Below, in pieces: positions 42,701-52,361 of a stretch of 64,000 nt of DNA. Source of the DNA: Owenia fusiformis (lineage: Eukaryota; Annelida; Polychaeta; Sabellida; Oweniidae); assembly GCA_903813345.2 (NCBI GenBank), contig CAIIXF020000007.1, positions 30,538,698 to 30,602,697 on the forward strand, written 5' to 3'. The position numbers and the translations under genes were made by a program. The notes under the pieces were generated by a model. The model was not told the DNA's origin. It ran no database searches and saw nothing but the letters and a program-made list of their open reading frames with translations. Positions within the stretch are counted from its first letter, which is position 1. The number at the start of each line of letters is the position of its first letter.

Positions 42701-44954
42701 CTTCCTATTAGACACAGATCACATAAACATTGCTTAGATGGATGCTAAAACTAACTTATAATCACCTATATTACACTTTGTATATATTATGCATTCTAAT
42801 ATACAGCTACCTATAGACCATATACCTCATAAACAACTATGTACATATCATGCATTCTAATATATGTACAGCTACCTGTAGATCATTATACCTCATAAAC
42901 ACCTATATACATATTATACATTCTAATATGCAGCTATCTGTAGGCCATATACCTCATTAACACCTATAAACATATGCATTCTTATGTACAGCTACCTGTA
43001 GACATGATATACCTTGGAAACACCTGTATACATATTATACATTCTAATATACAGCTACCTATAGACCATATACCTCATAAACAACTATGTACATATCATG
43101 CATTCTAATATATGTACAGCTACCTGTAGATCATTATACCTCATAAACACCTATATACATATTATACATTCTAATATGCAGCTATCTGTAGGCCATATAC
43201 CTCATTAACACCTATAAACATATGCATTCTTATGTACAGCTACCTGTAGACATGATATACCTTGTAAACACCTAGAACATATTATGCATTCTAATATACA
43301 GCTACCTGAAGACCATATACCTCATAAACACCTATGTACATATTATGCATTCTAATGTACAGCCCTGGGGGGTTCACTGTATATAAAACTCGATGGGGGT
43401 CCTAGGCTGAAGCCTCAAATATCAATATGTTCCCATACCAATCTGTCAAATTTCAATTTGTTCCCATACCAACCTAAATAACGCCCAAAGGCCATACCAA
43501 ATGTCCAAATATAGGACCAATGCCATACCAAATGTCTAAATATAGGACCAATGCCATACCAAATGCCCAATTATGGGACCAATGCCATACCAAATGTCAA
43601 AATGTAGGACCAATGCCATACCAAATGTCCAAATATGGGACCAATGGGATCACGAAAAATCTCGCGAGACTTCATCAAAGCCTATGATTGGTCCTCATTT
43701 CCCGGGAAAAGGGATAAAATTCAAAAGTTGAAGGCCCTGGAAAAGAAGATACTTCGGGAAACGATCCAAAACAACTTCAAATTTGCAACTACTGGACCAA
43801 TGCCATACCATGAAAGTTAGGTAACGTATCTACAACGACCATTCTCATACCAGAAGAGCAAAAGTCGGACCATTGCCATACCTCAGAAGTCAGAAATTTC
43901 CGGGCATTCCCATACCAAATCCTAAAATATGGGTCCATTGCCATACCAAACGTTGAAAAAGGTACCCCACATGCACTGAGGATTCCCGTCAAGGTTTATA
44001 TATAGTGAACCCCCCCGGTGTACAGCTACCTGTGGACCATATACCTCGTAAACATCTATACTAATGAATAAACACATATCTAAACAAATGGACACAGCCC
44101 TTATAAACACGTAACTATTAGTCTTAATCCAATGGTATTTTAGATATAAATACTATTATAAATGGAGGCCAGACTTGAGTATCAAACACTGAACACGAGT
44201 TGGGAGAATTAGGTGTTCATCAATGTAATTCCACATAAAAGTCTCAAGAGGTTACAAACTTAAAAAAAATAAATTCTGCCTTGTTCATAGGACAATGACT
44301 ATGTTAAGGTAATTGTATGCCTGGGCCTACCATTTCCAAATCATACTGCTAAATAAAACCATGGTCTTGTAGACTTCTAATCATAAGTTTAGTCATAAAT
44401 CATTCTATCTCCTTGCCAAATAAAGAATCAAAGTTTAATTACAGCTTAATTGTTTTTGAGCAGTTTAAAGTGACCTTATCCCACTCAAAGATATGATGAA
44501 GATGTGACTGAAGGCAGGCAAATTATTTTAACATATGGAAACATTTGTTAGTGTAGCTCTTTTAATAAGGTTAAACTCCCTGAAAACTGTGTTACAGGAA
44601 ATTCCAACACTTTCATGTTTCACTAGAGTTGCCCCGGGATCATCAGAGGACATCAAATTATGATTGTCAATAAAGGAAAAAATGTTAGGCTCCAAATCTG
44701 ATAATTTGGGATCAATTTCTTAAAAAATAGGCCCTATATAGGTCAAAATGAAGCTTTCTTGTAGTATTTCATCCATGCACACTTCTAGTCTGCTCAATTT
44801 GTCTCACTCATTCCTCTAACCTAGCTATAGCTTGGTCACAATGATACATCCTCAATATCAATTTCAAATAATTCATGAACCCGATAACATAAGAAAAAAT
44901 ATAAATAGCCTTACCATGGTACTCATAATCCATACGTGTCCATGATTTTTCCAT
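8613..44954 (-). CDS. SPATS2: SPATS2/SPATS2L homologue, 15 coding exons, 903 aa
   Basis: Spliced gene. Coding exons in transcript order: 44915-44954, 27612-27694, 24943-25051, 23044-23090, 20231-20405, 17949-18197, 15445-15555, 13809-13938, 13164-13222, 12692-12801, 11902-12004, 11379-11558, 11021-11148, 10449-10533, 8613-9715. All introns are GT-AG, phases agree throughout, and the sum is 2712 nt. Residues 42-93 form the UBA-like module ([18 protein letters not shown], matching vertebrate VPNKSNNEI.LVLQ.FD). A Lys-rich stretch follows at 94-106. Residues 272-405 are the conserved coiled coil ([40 protein letters not shown]). [12 protein letters not shown] tail sits near the C-terminus. Vertebrate SPATS2 is about 545 aa; the excess here lies mostly in the last exon. 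The family is cytoplasmic and nucleolar, with reported stress-granule and spermatogenesis links, and no known enzyme activity. The exon chain is seen in sequence; the start exon is the least certain part. SPATS2 versus SPATS2L cannot be decided, and a single invertebrate gene probably corresponds to both. Confidence 0.93.
10077..10193. repeat. 117-bp palindrome (41-bp arms)
   Basis: Arms 10077-10117 and 10153-10193 share CAGTTATGTCC, ATTGAATATATGCC and GTCTGTC. A second inner arm pair (AATATAGCCC / GGGTTATATT) leaves a 10-nt loop. It lies in the intron before the last SPATS2 exon, with TGACGTCAT about 100 bp to the right. Confidence 0.85.
10449..10533 (-). CDS. SPATS2: SPATS2 coding exon 14
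   Basis: Residues 509-536, basic and Pro-rich ([16 protein letters not shown]). A GLP...RKPR echo of the C-terminal tail motif is visible. Confidence 0.85.
11021..11148 (-). CDS. SPATS2: SPATS2 coding exon 13
   Basis: Residues 466-508, containing the amphipathic helix [19 protein letters not shown] know of no clear vertebrate counterpart. Phase is consistent (1 in, 0 out). Confidence 0.85.
11379..11558 (-). CDS. SPATS2: SPATS2 coding exon 12
   Basis: Residues 406-465. [16 protein letters not shown] matches the vertebrate YSTRSRCSSVTSVS segment. It is followed by [11 protein letters not shown] repeats that look like proline-directed phosphorylation sites. Confidence 0.93.
11902..12004 (-). 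CDS. SPATS2: SPATS2 coding exon 11
   Basis: Residues 372-405: [20 protein letters not shown], then [14 protein letters not shown]. It aligns with the vertebrate HFVSERKYDE-LG---RF block and ends the conserved coiled coil. Confidence 0.96.
12692..12801 (-). CDS. SPATS2: SPATS2 coding exon 10
   Basis: Residues 335-371, including [14 protein letters not shown], nearly identical to vertebrate MSEQQLVELRADIK. Continues the coiled coil. Confidence 0.96.
13164..13222 (-). CDS. SPATS2: SPATS2 coding exon 9
   Basis: Residues 315-334, [19 protein letters not shown] after a split Cys codon. It aligns with vertebrate CLMDREVALLAEMDKVKAEA. Confidence 0.93.
13581..13734 (-). mobile_element. Short retroposed insert with poly(A) and 15-bp TSD
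   Basis: Perfect direct repeats TGGGCCTCAACACAT at 13581-13595 and 13720-13734 flank a 124-bp insert. Read on the minus strand, it ends in a run of about 17 A preceded by AATAAA-like sequence. This is the hallmark of LINE-machinery target-primed insertion. The body is not recognised: a SINE, a truncated LINE tail or an mRNA 3' end. Confidence 0.85.
13809..13938 (-). CDS. SPATS2: SPATS2 coding exon 8, coiled coil start
   Basis: Residues 272-314. [19 protein letters not shown] aligns with vertebrate NIEKSVKDLQRCTVSL.RY. The rest ([19 protein letters not shown]) is a charged helix. Confidence 0.96.
14752..14974. mobile_element. 223-bp TA-flanked MITE (CAGGGTGACCC ends)
   Basis: Starts CAGGGTGACCCAAAAG and ends TGGGTCAACCTG, imperfect inverted termini, with TA on both sides as for Tc1/mariner targets. 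No transposase. Lies in a SPATS2 intron. Confidence 0.7.
15445..15555 (-). CDS. SPATS2: SPATS2 coding exon 7
   Basis: Residues 235-271, Ser/Thr-rich ([20 protein letters not shown]). It leads into the coiled coil. Acceptor tttcag, donor gtaggt. Confidence 0.85.
15916..16075. repeat. 25-bp minisatellite, about six copies
   Basis: Units like GCTACAATACACATTGTATA plus ACAGT. Each unit contains an internal palindrome (ACAATAC...GTATTGT type). Confidence 0.92.
16226..16500. repeat. 55-bp tandem repeat, exactly five copies
   Basis: Copies start at 16226, 16281, 16336, 16391 and 16446, nearly identical. Copies 1, 3 and 5 read TATAAGTAAC while 2 and 4 read TATAAATAAC, an A-B-A-B-A pattern that points to duplication of a 110-bp dimer. 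Confidence 0.95.
17949..18197 (-). CDS. SPATS2: SPATS2 coding exon 6, low-complexity linker
   Basis: Residues 152-234, rich in Lys, Thr, Asn and Gln with imperfect RTKPEP/KTKPEV repeats. No fold is expected. It is placed by splice phase (1 in, 1 out) and clean acceptor and donor sites. Confidence 0.85.
18198..20230. other. SPATS2 intron 5, no gene seen
   Basis: Contains three ACACTCGCCA-type short repeats at 18765-18820 and a diverged echo at 18980-19040. Otherwise AT-rich and featureless by eye. Confidence 0.5.
20231..20405 (-). CDS. SPATS2: SPATS2 coding exon 5, Lys-rich
   Basis: Residues 94-151. It begins [13 protein letters not shown], the basic stretch that follows the UBA-like module in all family members, then becomes Ser/Thr/Gln-rich and probably disordered. 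Confidence 0.92.
20406..23043. other. SPATS2 intron 4
   Basis: Holds a diverged relative of the GTGATCTCC MITE (about 22195-22500) and a short GATGTCAAATCAATCAAC tandem (22880-22970). No exons or RNA genes recognised. Confidence 0.5.
23044..23090 (-). CDS. SPATS2: SPATS2 coding exon 4
   Basis: Residues 78-93, [16 protein letters not shown], equivalent to the vertebrate G-A--VLKEW--TGKK helix end. 47 nt; donor gtaagt. Confidence 0.92.
23481..23680. mobile_element. 200-bp MITE with GTGATCTCC ends, copy 1
   Basis: Inverted termini GTGATCTCC / GGAGATCAC. The interior has GTGGGTGC-type repeats. A second copy in opposite orientation lies at 29746-29941. Confidence 0.75.
24124..24460. repeat. 18-20 bp degenerate tandem repeat
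   Basis: Units like ATCATTTCAGTTTAACAT. A larger block of about 118 bp is itself repeated (24159-24224 and 24277-24342 share TTTATCATTACAGATGATCA). Confidence 0.88.
24943..25051 (-). CDS. SPATS2: SPATS2 coding exon 3, UBA-like core
   Basis: Residues 42-77: [18 protein letters not shown], then [18 protein letters not shown]. This is the most conserved block of the family and the basis for naming the gene. Acceptor tttcag, donor gtaagg. Confidence 0.96.
25205..25573. repeat. 26-bp minisatellite decaying to the right
   Basis: Six clean copies of GTTCACATTCTAGGGTGTAA plus CATAGT (25205-25360), then increasingly mutated units to about 25560. Similar degenerate units resume after 26646, so the array was split by the transposon at 25576-26645. 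Confidence 0.9.
25576..26645. mobile_element. 1070-bp TA-flanked element with long inverted arms
   Basis: Perfect outermost termini of about 34 bp beginning CAGGGTGTTCCAAAAGTAAC. Weaker arm homology extends about 190 bp (both arms carry ATACCCGGGGCAAC). TA lies on each side (25574-25575, 26646-26647). Mariner-like termini but no transposase frame, so non-autonomous. Confidence 0.88.
27612..27694 (-). CDS. SPATS2: SPATS2 coding exon 2
   Basis: Residues 14-41, from [14 protein letters not shown] to AQDGVKEK. It aligns with the vertebrate N-terminal FIFDLQSN...MKEK segment that leads into the UBA-like fold. Acceptor tttcag and donor gtatgt are seen. Confidence 0.9.
28455..29160. repeat. 26-bp minisatellite, about 27 copies
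   Basis: Unit ACCACCAGACTGAAGATGAC plus ACTGAG. The unit has no stop in any minus-strand frame, so three overlapping frames of 218-246 codons run through it. They share a 26-residue period ([12 protein letters not shown]...). These are repeat artefacts, not genes. Confidence 0.96.
29746..29941. mobile_element. GTGATCTCC MITE, copy 2 (inverted)
   Basis: Reverse complement of 23481-23680 over its whole length, with GTGATCTCC at one end and GGAGACCAC at the other. Shared core GTGGGCGCAGCACCCACCTG. Confidence 0.78.
30000..35150. other. Interior of large SPATS2 intron, no gene seen
   Basis: Contains one mariner-like terminus (AAGACACCCTGTATATA near 30272-30288). No exons, RNA genes or arrays recognised. 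Confidence 0.45.
35160..35720. repeat. Dispersed repeat with tandem AAGTCAGATTTGAAC units
   Basis: Imperfect tandem units (GTCAGATTTGAACTTCTGAG and GATGATTTTGAAAAAAATTG). It ends in a palindrome TGTCACCACTTTTTGGTGG at about 35693. Inverted relatives occur at 56815-57195 and 58255-58320. Confidence 0.75.
36079..37190. repeat. 21-bp minisatellite inside a 478-bp duplication
   Basis: Unit ACCTATCCTTTATTGTAATG plus T, about 45 copies. A non-repetitive leader (ACTAACATGTATTTTATGTT) occurs at 36079 and again at 36557, so a 478-bp block was duplicated. Because 21 is divisible by three, both strands stay open (YLSFIVM and YITIKDR repeats). Not genes. Confidence 0.95.
37282..37351 (-). other. Exon-like segment in SPATS2 intron (unproven)
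   Basis: 70 nt framed by a good acceptor (tttgttacag) and donor (gtaggg), open in one frame. Joined after the proposed start exon it would introduce an early stop, so it is not part of the main coding chain. It could be an alternative 5' exon, a poison exon or chance. Confidence 0.2.
39051..39863. mobile_element. 813-bp TTAA-flanked element
   Basis: TTAA at 39047-39050 and 39864-39867. Termini AGTCCCCGTCTAAAGTTT and (complement) AGGCCCCATGTAAAGTTT match at 14 of 18. TTAA targets indicate piggyBac or Kolobok kin. No transposase frame. Confidence 0.7.
41893..42256. mobile_element. 364-bp TTAA-flanked MITE
   Basis: TTAA at 41889-41892 and 42257-42260. Termini AGGGGCAATAAGGACTG and (complement) AGGTGCAATAATTAGTG. 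No coding capacity. Confidence 0.65.
42775..44065. repeat. Tandem array with 248-bp higher-order unit, split by an insert
   Basis: Subunits of about 62 bp (CAGCTACCTGTAGACCATAT, CTCATAAACACCTAT). Four make a 248-bp unit that occurs twice from 42803. The array is interrupted at 43366-44012 and resumes to about 44065. Confidence 0.9.
43366..44012. mobile_element. DNA transposon inserted in the tandem array (8-bp TSD)
   Basis: Termini CCTGGGGGGTTCACT and (complement) CCGGGGGGGTTCACT, followed by TATATAAA on both sides. TGTACAGC flanks both ends, and removing one copy restores the array unit exactly. The 8-bp duplication fits hAT- or P-like elements. The interior has a 31-bp minisatellite (GGACCAATGCCATACCAAAT). 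Border positions are good to a few bases. Confidence 0.82.
44915..44954 (-). CDS. SPATS2: SPATS2 coding exon 1 (start codon)
   Basis: Encodes [13 protein letters not shown] plus one base. The ATG has a good context (AAAATGG), with an in-frame TGA 12 nt upstream. The exon ends in a gtaagg donor and leaves one G, which completes the Asp codon opening the next exon. This phase match and the upstream stop are why I chose it. The exon probably extends upstream as 5' UTR, with an acceptor near 44985. It lies 17 kb from exon 2, so transcript evidence would be needed to be sure. Confidence 0.6.
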
Positions 44955-46553
44955 TTTGCACTCATTTCATAAACCCAAATAACTAAATGTCCTCCTTAGT
45001 ATCTTCCAGTATAAGCTATCCAAACTAGTCAACTTTCGTAACTAAAAAAATTCAAACGCGATCTCATAAAGACGGTTTTAAATTGAGCATACTATAATAG
45101 CCCAAATGTTCCAAAGATTGCCCAAAGAACTAGTGGATTAGTGAAGATTAAAATTTAGACTAACTAAGCTCATAAAAGACTGGGGTTAATGCTGTATATA
45201 AACATTTCAGAATCAATAGTTTTGGCCAGTTCAGTTTGGGTAATATTGGTGGTTGTCTCAACAACCCCACAACATCTTCTATTATAATATAATGTTCAAT
45301 GATTATGGGAAATGGTAGATATAATCCAATACACTTGTTCAAGGTCTGCACATATAGTTCTTCCTCTGTATAGTATTTGGCTGCATATAGCATTTTAGGT
45401 GCATTTTATAATGCATCCTTTTCCAAAGGGTGCAAACATACTTTTCACAGGGTGCAATGTAATTTTCAAATTTTTGACTACAGGGTGAGGCACACACTTC
45501 TAATACTGGGAAGATTAATGGGATTCAACAGACTTTACATTAAAGTTGAACTGATCTAAAGAATTAAAAAAATTTAAGTTTGATTTCTTATACCTTTACT
45601 TATGTTTTTTACTTTGTATTTACCTTAAACAATTGACATTAATAGGAGCAGAACCACGGATACCCAACATTGGCAGGTTAAAATAAATCAAAATTGATGG
45701 TGTAAAACCACATACTAGTAAACATTGTATGGGACTTGCAGTAAAGGTAAGTAGATTTATGAAAGTATCATAAGTTTACAATATTATTGGATTACGCAAA
45801 AATTCTTCAATTTAAAATTTAACCGGTCAAATCCTTGGGTTCAAATGGATTATCTAAGCCTATGAATAGAAACTCAGTACATACAACAAATGTGATTCTG
45901 GTCCTTGCAATAAAAGAATTATATCATATTATCACAAATGATCAATCAGCTTAAAACACCGATATATAGCTTTCTCTCTCTCATGAATAAAATAAAAGTT
46001 GTAACAGCATTAGGTAATTGGCTTATATTGACCAATGTTGACATTTTAATCGAGTGCAAAAAGGTTCACAGTTCAATATAATCACATATGATTAGTAAAA
46101 TGAACAATGATAGACACCTTTCTGAATAAATTTCACAAAAAAGACATCACATTGCTAAAAAATAAATCACTTGGCACAAGACTTCATTCTCTAAGAAAGG
46201 GAAGGAAAGGAGGCAGAAGATAGGTGACCATTTTGATGCAAGACTGAGTAATATCGAGATTTTCATCAAGAGCTTCACACTTCTGTAAATTATGATCTTG
46301 CAGTAATCATTATCCAATTTCTGTTATTCTTACATGTACACAACATCAACTTTTTGATATCCCATTTCTGTAATTCTTCTTTCACTTACCAACAGAAAAA
46401 ACACAATGGCTTTAAAAGTAACTATGGCTTATTCAAATTTCTCTCCCAAATACTGGAAACAACTTATTTCTAAGTTTCTTGATAAATATCCGCAATAGAT
46501 TCATACAAATGAGGTAAGACAATTCCCACAAAAATAGAAGAAAAATGCAATTA

Positions 46554-46790
46554 CAGTTGGGGACAAAAATAAATGACAGGTCGATTTTCGATCACCATTT
46601 CCTAATTATGGTGGTCTGAAAGCCCATAATTTCCAATATTGTCTAGATACATATCCCTTAAAATTTGTATATTTTACATTTTGTACAATCTCATCCACTG
46701 ATTTATGGCCTCTTGTAAATTCTCTTATTTTTAACATGGGAAATCCTCACTTCAGCAAATCCACCTGTCATTTATTTATGTCCCCAACTG
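46554..46790. mobile_element. 237-bp TA-flanked MITE, copy 1
   Basis: Termini CAGTTGGGGACAAAAATAAA and (complement) CAGTTGGGGACATAAATAAA, followed by TGACAGGT; TA on both sides. Tc1/mariner-like. A copy of the same length in opposite orientation is at 54509-54745. Confidence 0.88.
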
Positions 46791-49514
46791 TAGCCTAGCC
46801 TACATTTTTCTTCAAACGATACTGTTAAAATTAAGTCAAATGCTACGATTTAACCTATTTGGCTTTAATATGTCTCCACTATTTGTAAATTCTGATTGGG
46901 ACTAATATACCTTTTGATTTGAGAAAAAATTAATTCCATTAATTTTTGAATTAGGAAGGAAGCCAAGACATGAATTTATGACTGTATAAACCACAAATAT
47001 GCTCGAATAAGGAGATACATACACATAGAGGACAATCGTAACATAATCATAATATAATAAAAAGTTACACCCTTTAAAATTTTAGTCATGATATGTCACG
47101 GAATTGCTATGTACAATAAAATAAAACTCATTGATTTCATTGTATTATAAACATCATGTAAAATGCTCAATGAAATAATATTCAAAGTAGAATTCCGTAT
47201 TTATTGATTCATAGATTTCAAGGGTAGAGTCGACTTCATTTATGTTAAAAAATTCAATACACATATCCATCAACATTTGATTAATGTTTTTTCATTGAAT
47301 GTTTAGCTGTTATAATATCAAAGTGTATACAATGGGGCATGACCCTATACACAAAAGATCAAGTACTCACCAAAAATGTATGTATGTTTAAACAGAAAAG
47401 AAAAGTTACAAAATCACGGACTTAACCTATATCACACCCTCACCTGAATGGGTATTTCCAGCCTTAAAAATAAAGCTGGTTTAATCTCACCTGCATCAAA
47501 TAAAACATCAGTGCATGACATTAACTGAAACATATTTACATAGAAATCAACTTTTAAAAATGTATATAGCACAAAAACGTGGTGGACTAATTGAAGGAAA
47601 CTTCTATTTTTGTGAATTGTATTTTAAATGAATGATAATTCAATTTCTTAAGAAATAAGACCATAAAACATCTAATCTGTCTAATATTTTGGTACAAACC
47701 CAAAAATGCTCCATTTGAGCTATTTTAAGGAGTTCATGGCCTAACAACTTTCAATGTTACTTTATAAAACAGGGATTTCAATAATTTTGTTTCTAACATA
47801 ATGGAACTATCAATTCTATAACAAACATTTCTAGACTTTCTTTTTTAAACTGTGCCACACTTCAGCTTATGGTATATAAAATAAGACAACATGATAAAAT
47901 ACAATTATAATATTTAAATAGGGGTATCCATGACAAGTTTCAATAAGGAATATAACATAAAAAATAGGATTTTTCAAGCTCTATCAACAAGGCTCTGCCA
48001 GCAGTATAATGGTCCAGTAGTGGCAATTCCCAAATTGCTATTATGAAATTCGGATTACCATCACAAACCGATAAATGTACTTTATAAAATTTTAAAATTT
48101 AATTGTTGATTAACTATATAAAATAACCTTATTGCTAGTTAGAAAATGAATTCCCGACAGCCTCAGATATTTCAATCAAAAAACAGTCTAGACATTTACA
48201 ACATAAGGAAACAGGTTGTTCAAATGTTTCAGAACATTATTAACTGTGTATCTTATTGAATAAGCCATATCAACTTTGTGTTCATGTACACTTCATGAAA
48301 ATACCTAAAATATATATATACTTACTTAACTGTACCATATTGAGAATGATGAAGAAATTTCACAAATTTTTTCCTGGTTATATAAAAGAACTCAAACTGC
48401 TCATGCCTTTCAAAACCAGTTAACTTCACCATGCCAAACAACGTTCTGTTAAATATGGGAGGAGTTACTTTACATATTTAGTGCATTTATGTGAATCAAG
48501 ACCTGAATGGGCAAATCCCCAATAAAATTCACATTCAAAACACATGTTTAGCCTTAATAATTGAGCAACTTACCACAACATGAATGTCTAGTTTATTTAA
48601 GACTTTAATCATACTCATTAAATATAATGTTACTCAATAATTGATTCATTAATAAAAGCAAACATTGGCAATAGTTCTGAATTAACTAAGTTTCCTTAGT
48701 CTGGCCTAAGTCTTGTTTTTTATCCTTGTTGTCCATTGAACCTAGTGATTCCATATACCACATTTTACGGAAAATTGCCATATGATCATCTATTACTATG
48801 TCTCGATATAGGCCCCCTCATTCTCACCGCAATGATAATCGATCCACATGATAAAGATTACCAAAGAATGGAAATAATACATTATTTTTGGCAGAACAAG
48901 GTGTCTGAATACGCCAATATATCAATGACAGCCTTAAAAATAAAATGTAGAAAAAACGAGAAAATTCAGTGAAAAAAATTTCAATTGGAGAAACTGTCAT
49001 AGATTTCCGGCAACTGCTTTTACAGCCAGAACTGTGCTTTATTTCCCACATACCTGCAACTTCCTTCAATATTTCAACAAAAAGAATAATTATACTTGTT
49101 TATTTAACTAAGAAAAGACAAAGTCAGAAACGTCATAATGATGACATGCAATGACATATTTGAATATCAGAAAGTGATTTATTAGCAATGACGCTTGTTC
49201 ATTGATATTCGATATCCAAAAATCCAAGGTAACGGTAAATTCATAAAGAATCACCCTAAAAAATTGAAGACTAGATGATTGATATAGAAACCATATGATT
49301 TGTTCTTTAGATAATGACCCTGGATGAGCAGGACAAGTAATATGATATGATTCAACAAGCAATTAATCAAAATCATAATATAGTCTACTTTGAAGCGTAC
49401 AAAACTGCACTGAAATTACATAGATTAAACTGAAGATAATACATGTAGTGTCAAATAATTAGTTCAAAACGCCATAGCATCAATGACATTATCAGCCTTA
49501 CTAATGCTCATATA

Positions 49515-49624
49515 CAGGGTGTTTCATATGTATGCACCCCCCTCTAAACTAATATATAACATGATAGGGTGGCAATGCTACATGTATGAGTTTAGAAGGG
49601 GGTGCATACGTATGAAACACCGTG
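49515..49624. mobile_element. 110-bp palindromic TA-flanked MITE
   Basis: CAGGGTGTTTCATATGTATG at one end and its near-complement at the other. Arms of about 40 bp extend through GCACCCCCCTCTAAACT. TA on each side. Confidence 0.85.
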
Positions 49625-52164
49625 TATAAGAGAGCATAAGAGTCCATTCTTCCGAATGCAGGATTCCAGACATCATCCAATAAGTTCCTTCCTTCTTCTA
49701 CCCTGCTATCAGCTGGTTAGTATAGGCCGGGAAGAAGTCGGTGGATGCTGTAAGTCTACATATTATGCAAACATAATCTAAGTTTCATTGATTGTAAAAG
49801 ACCTACCTAGAGGATAAGAAACTTTGAAAATCCCAATTATTCATTCTATGATTAGGTGGTGATCATTCTCCTGCATTGGACTTTTTAATGATTTTTATAA
49901 TACTTATTATAATGCTTACATTCCACTGCATAACCTTCATATAAGGATTTGCCAGTATAACAATACCTTATCACACATAACAAGACAATCATGAATATAA
50001 CTTTAATTGACTAGGTGCAAGTAGAAATAATCTTGATTTATGTCATTAAAGATCCAAAATTCAGTCAAAGTGATATCATAGGCTATCTGAAATCTACATG
50101 TAAATTTACATAGTATAAATATAGTTCGAAAAGGTGTTTATCAACTTTGAAAATTTAATTTTCTTTGAAAATGTGACTTCTCGATCAGGGAGATTCCCCA
50201 TAGACCCAATGTTCTAAAATCACAAAAAGTGAAATATCCTTTCTTGTATAATATTTTCTTTTATTGGACTTATTTTAATTTGTATACATAACTATTGGAT
50301 ATGCAAGGGTGATATAAAAAAATGAACTATTAAAACTGATGAATATTCAAGAACTTCCTAGATACCTGCCATGATATCTGACCCAAATGAGCCACCTGGT
50401 GGTGAAACTGATAAATATCTAGTCACATCTTGGTCATTTACTAAGGGTTTTTAATAGAGTTTATATTCTTTAATTTTTTGGAATTGCCCTTTAGTTCAAG
50501 TGAAAAAATAATACAGCAAATATGTCAAGCACGTAACTCAAAAGCTCTTCAGTAGTTGACAATACATATTGTGGTCCTTGGCACACGTAGATCAAATAAT
50601 GCATTTTGTTAACTAAATTAACAATGTTTAATGTTCTGGCAACTCACAATGTGTTAAATGTTAACCTGCATGTTGTAACTTGTATCTACAATAAGTCAAT
50701 GCCCTTTATATGTCAGCTGGTCCCCAATCATATTCCCAAGACACCAAATGGTTTGTCCTGCTCAACGTACTTTCTGGCTTGGTCACAAGTATACTATGAA
50801 AGATGCTGAAGGAGTTAGTATACACTAAACTAAGCTACTGAATTCAAACTTCAAATCTTATTTACTTTTGGTGTTTCTTGTTTAAATTAAGCCTACTCCC
50901 AAAAGAGGATTACAGACATCCAATCAACAGTTATTTAAGTAAGATTAACCAACTATTTATTTACTTGTTGAATCTCCTGACATTCTATATAGCATTATAA
51001 TAAAATGTACAGATGTTTCATTTTGCAACTGATCTTGGAATTAAATCATCAATCATATGTTTTACCTCACTCATAATGTAGTTAAATATTTGCTTTAAAT
51101 TGTGAAGTACATCGAATGATCTTGGTCAGTAAATAGACATTGTATGTGTGCCACCGCCTAACATACAACATAACAAACACTATGTGTCCACAATATAACA
51201 TTCTATAAACAATCCTCAAGATTTGTTTTTCTTTAAATCTACATTCAAGGAAAATTTCATGAAACAAATCATTTTGGTCAAATCAATGAGCAAAATAGCT
51301 ATCTTCTCACTCATTGTCACTTTCTACTGGATGGACCTAAACACCCCAGGAAGAAACAAGAGAAATCTTGTGAATTAAGTTGAATGAAACCTCTAACTGC
51401 ACTTTTTGAAATGTTGCATAATATGCAATCAGGTCAATTTTAAATGATCCCTCTAAATCTAACTCCTTTGGTCACTTAATTTGCGAATTCAACTGCCGAC
51501 TGATGGCTGGCAGATTAATTACTACTTTATGACCTAAATTAGCGGTTAATCCATCAGCCAGGTAGCTAATGGTTTAATTTACAAATGCTAGCAAAGTATG
51601 CACTTGATTTCGGGGATTTGGCGAAATGTTATTACTAATCTTCATGAATATAAACATACTGTACATTGATTAATGCTATTACCATAAATATGGTATTTCT
51701 GCTACAGAAGCAACTTAAGTTTATTTTGCAAGGGGAAACATCTCATATATATTCTGCAAATTTTCTGACATTTTAGAGGCAAAAAACAATGTATCTTATC
51801 AATGTGACCTTTAAAAACTAATCAAGCTATCAATTATCATTAAAATTGAATATTGCTGATCAACAAAATACATAAGACTGAAACAAATAAAAAACAAACA
51901 TTTATGAATCATATCTGAAGATTAATTAATTTTTGTAAATACTGTAATTTCAAAAACATGTAAGGCTGAATAGAGTTGTTTATGTTCATATTGTACCTTG
52001 TAATGATATAACAAAGTAAATATGAAACAAGTAAGTTAAAGCAGATATGAAATGGTATGATAAATGTATTTAGACATGTTTCCTCATCAGAATAGTGAAA
52101 GTTATTTTACTCTAACGATGCTTATAGCTGCTTAATAAGCAATATTTGAATCAGTTGTGACGTT

Positions 52165-52361
52165 ATTGGCCCCCACGTGATCTCTAACTGGTCCCCACGT
52201 GGCCAGTTTTGGTCCATTAAAGCATGATGCCATAATGCCAAAATGTTTTGTTATTTGTTTACACAACAATCCTATGGTTGCCGTGATGTCATGATTACCA
52301 AGGAACCAATAAACCAAAACTATATATTATGTAAGAAGTTACTAATCACGTGGGGGCCAAT
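52165..52361. mobile_element. Inverted-repeat element with CACGTG in each arm
   Basis: Arms 52165-52181 and 52345-52361 match perfectly (ATTGGCCCCCACGTGAT). A third CACGTG palindrome (CTGGTCCCCACGTGGCCAG) lies just inside the left arm, and GTGATGTCATGA lies in the middle. Confidence 0.75.

Noticed and set aside
43635-43820. 61-codon plus frame [13 protein letters not shown]...
   Set aside because: Lies inside the repeat-bearing DNA transposon; no homology recognised.
48736-48972. 78-codon plus frame
   Set aside because: No recognisable domain, no supporting exon structure, composition like the surrounding DNA.
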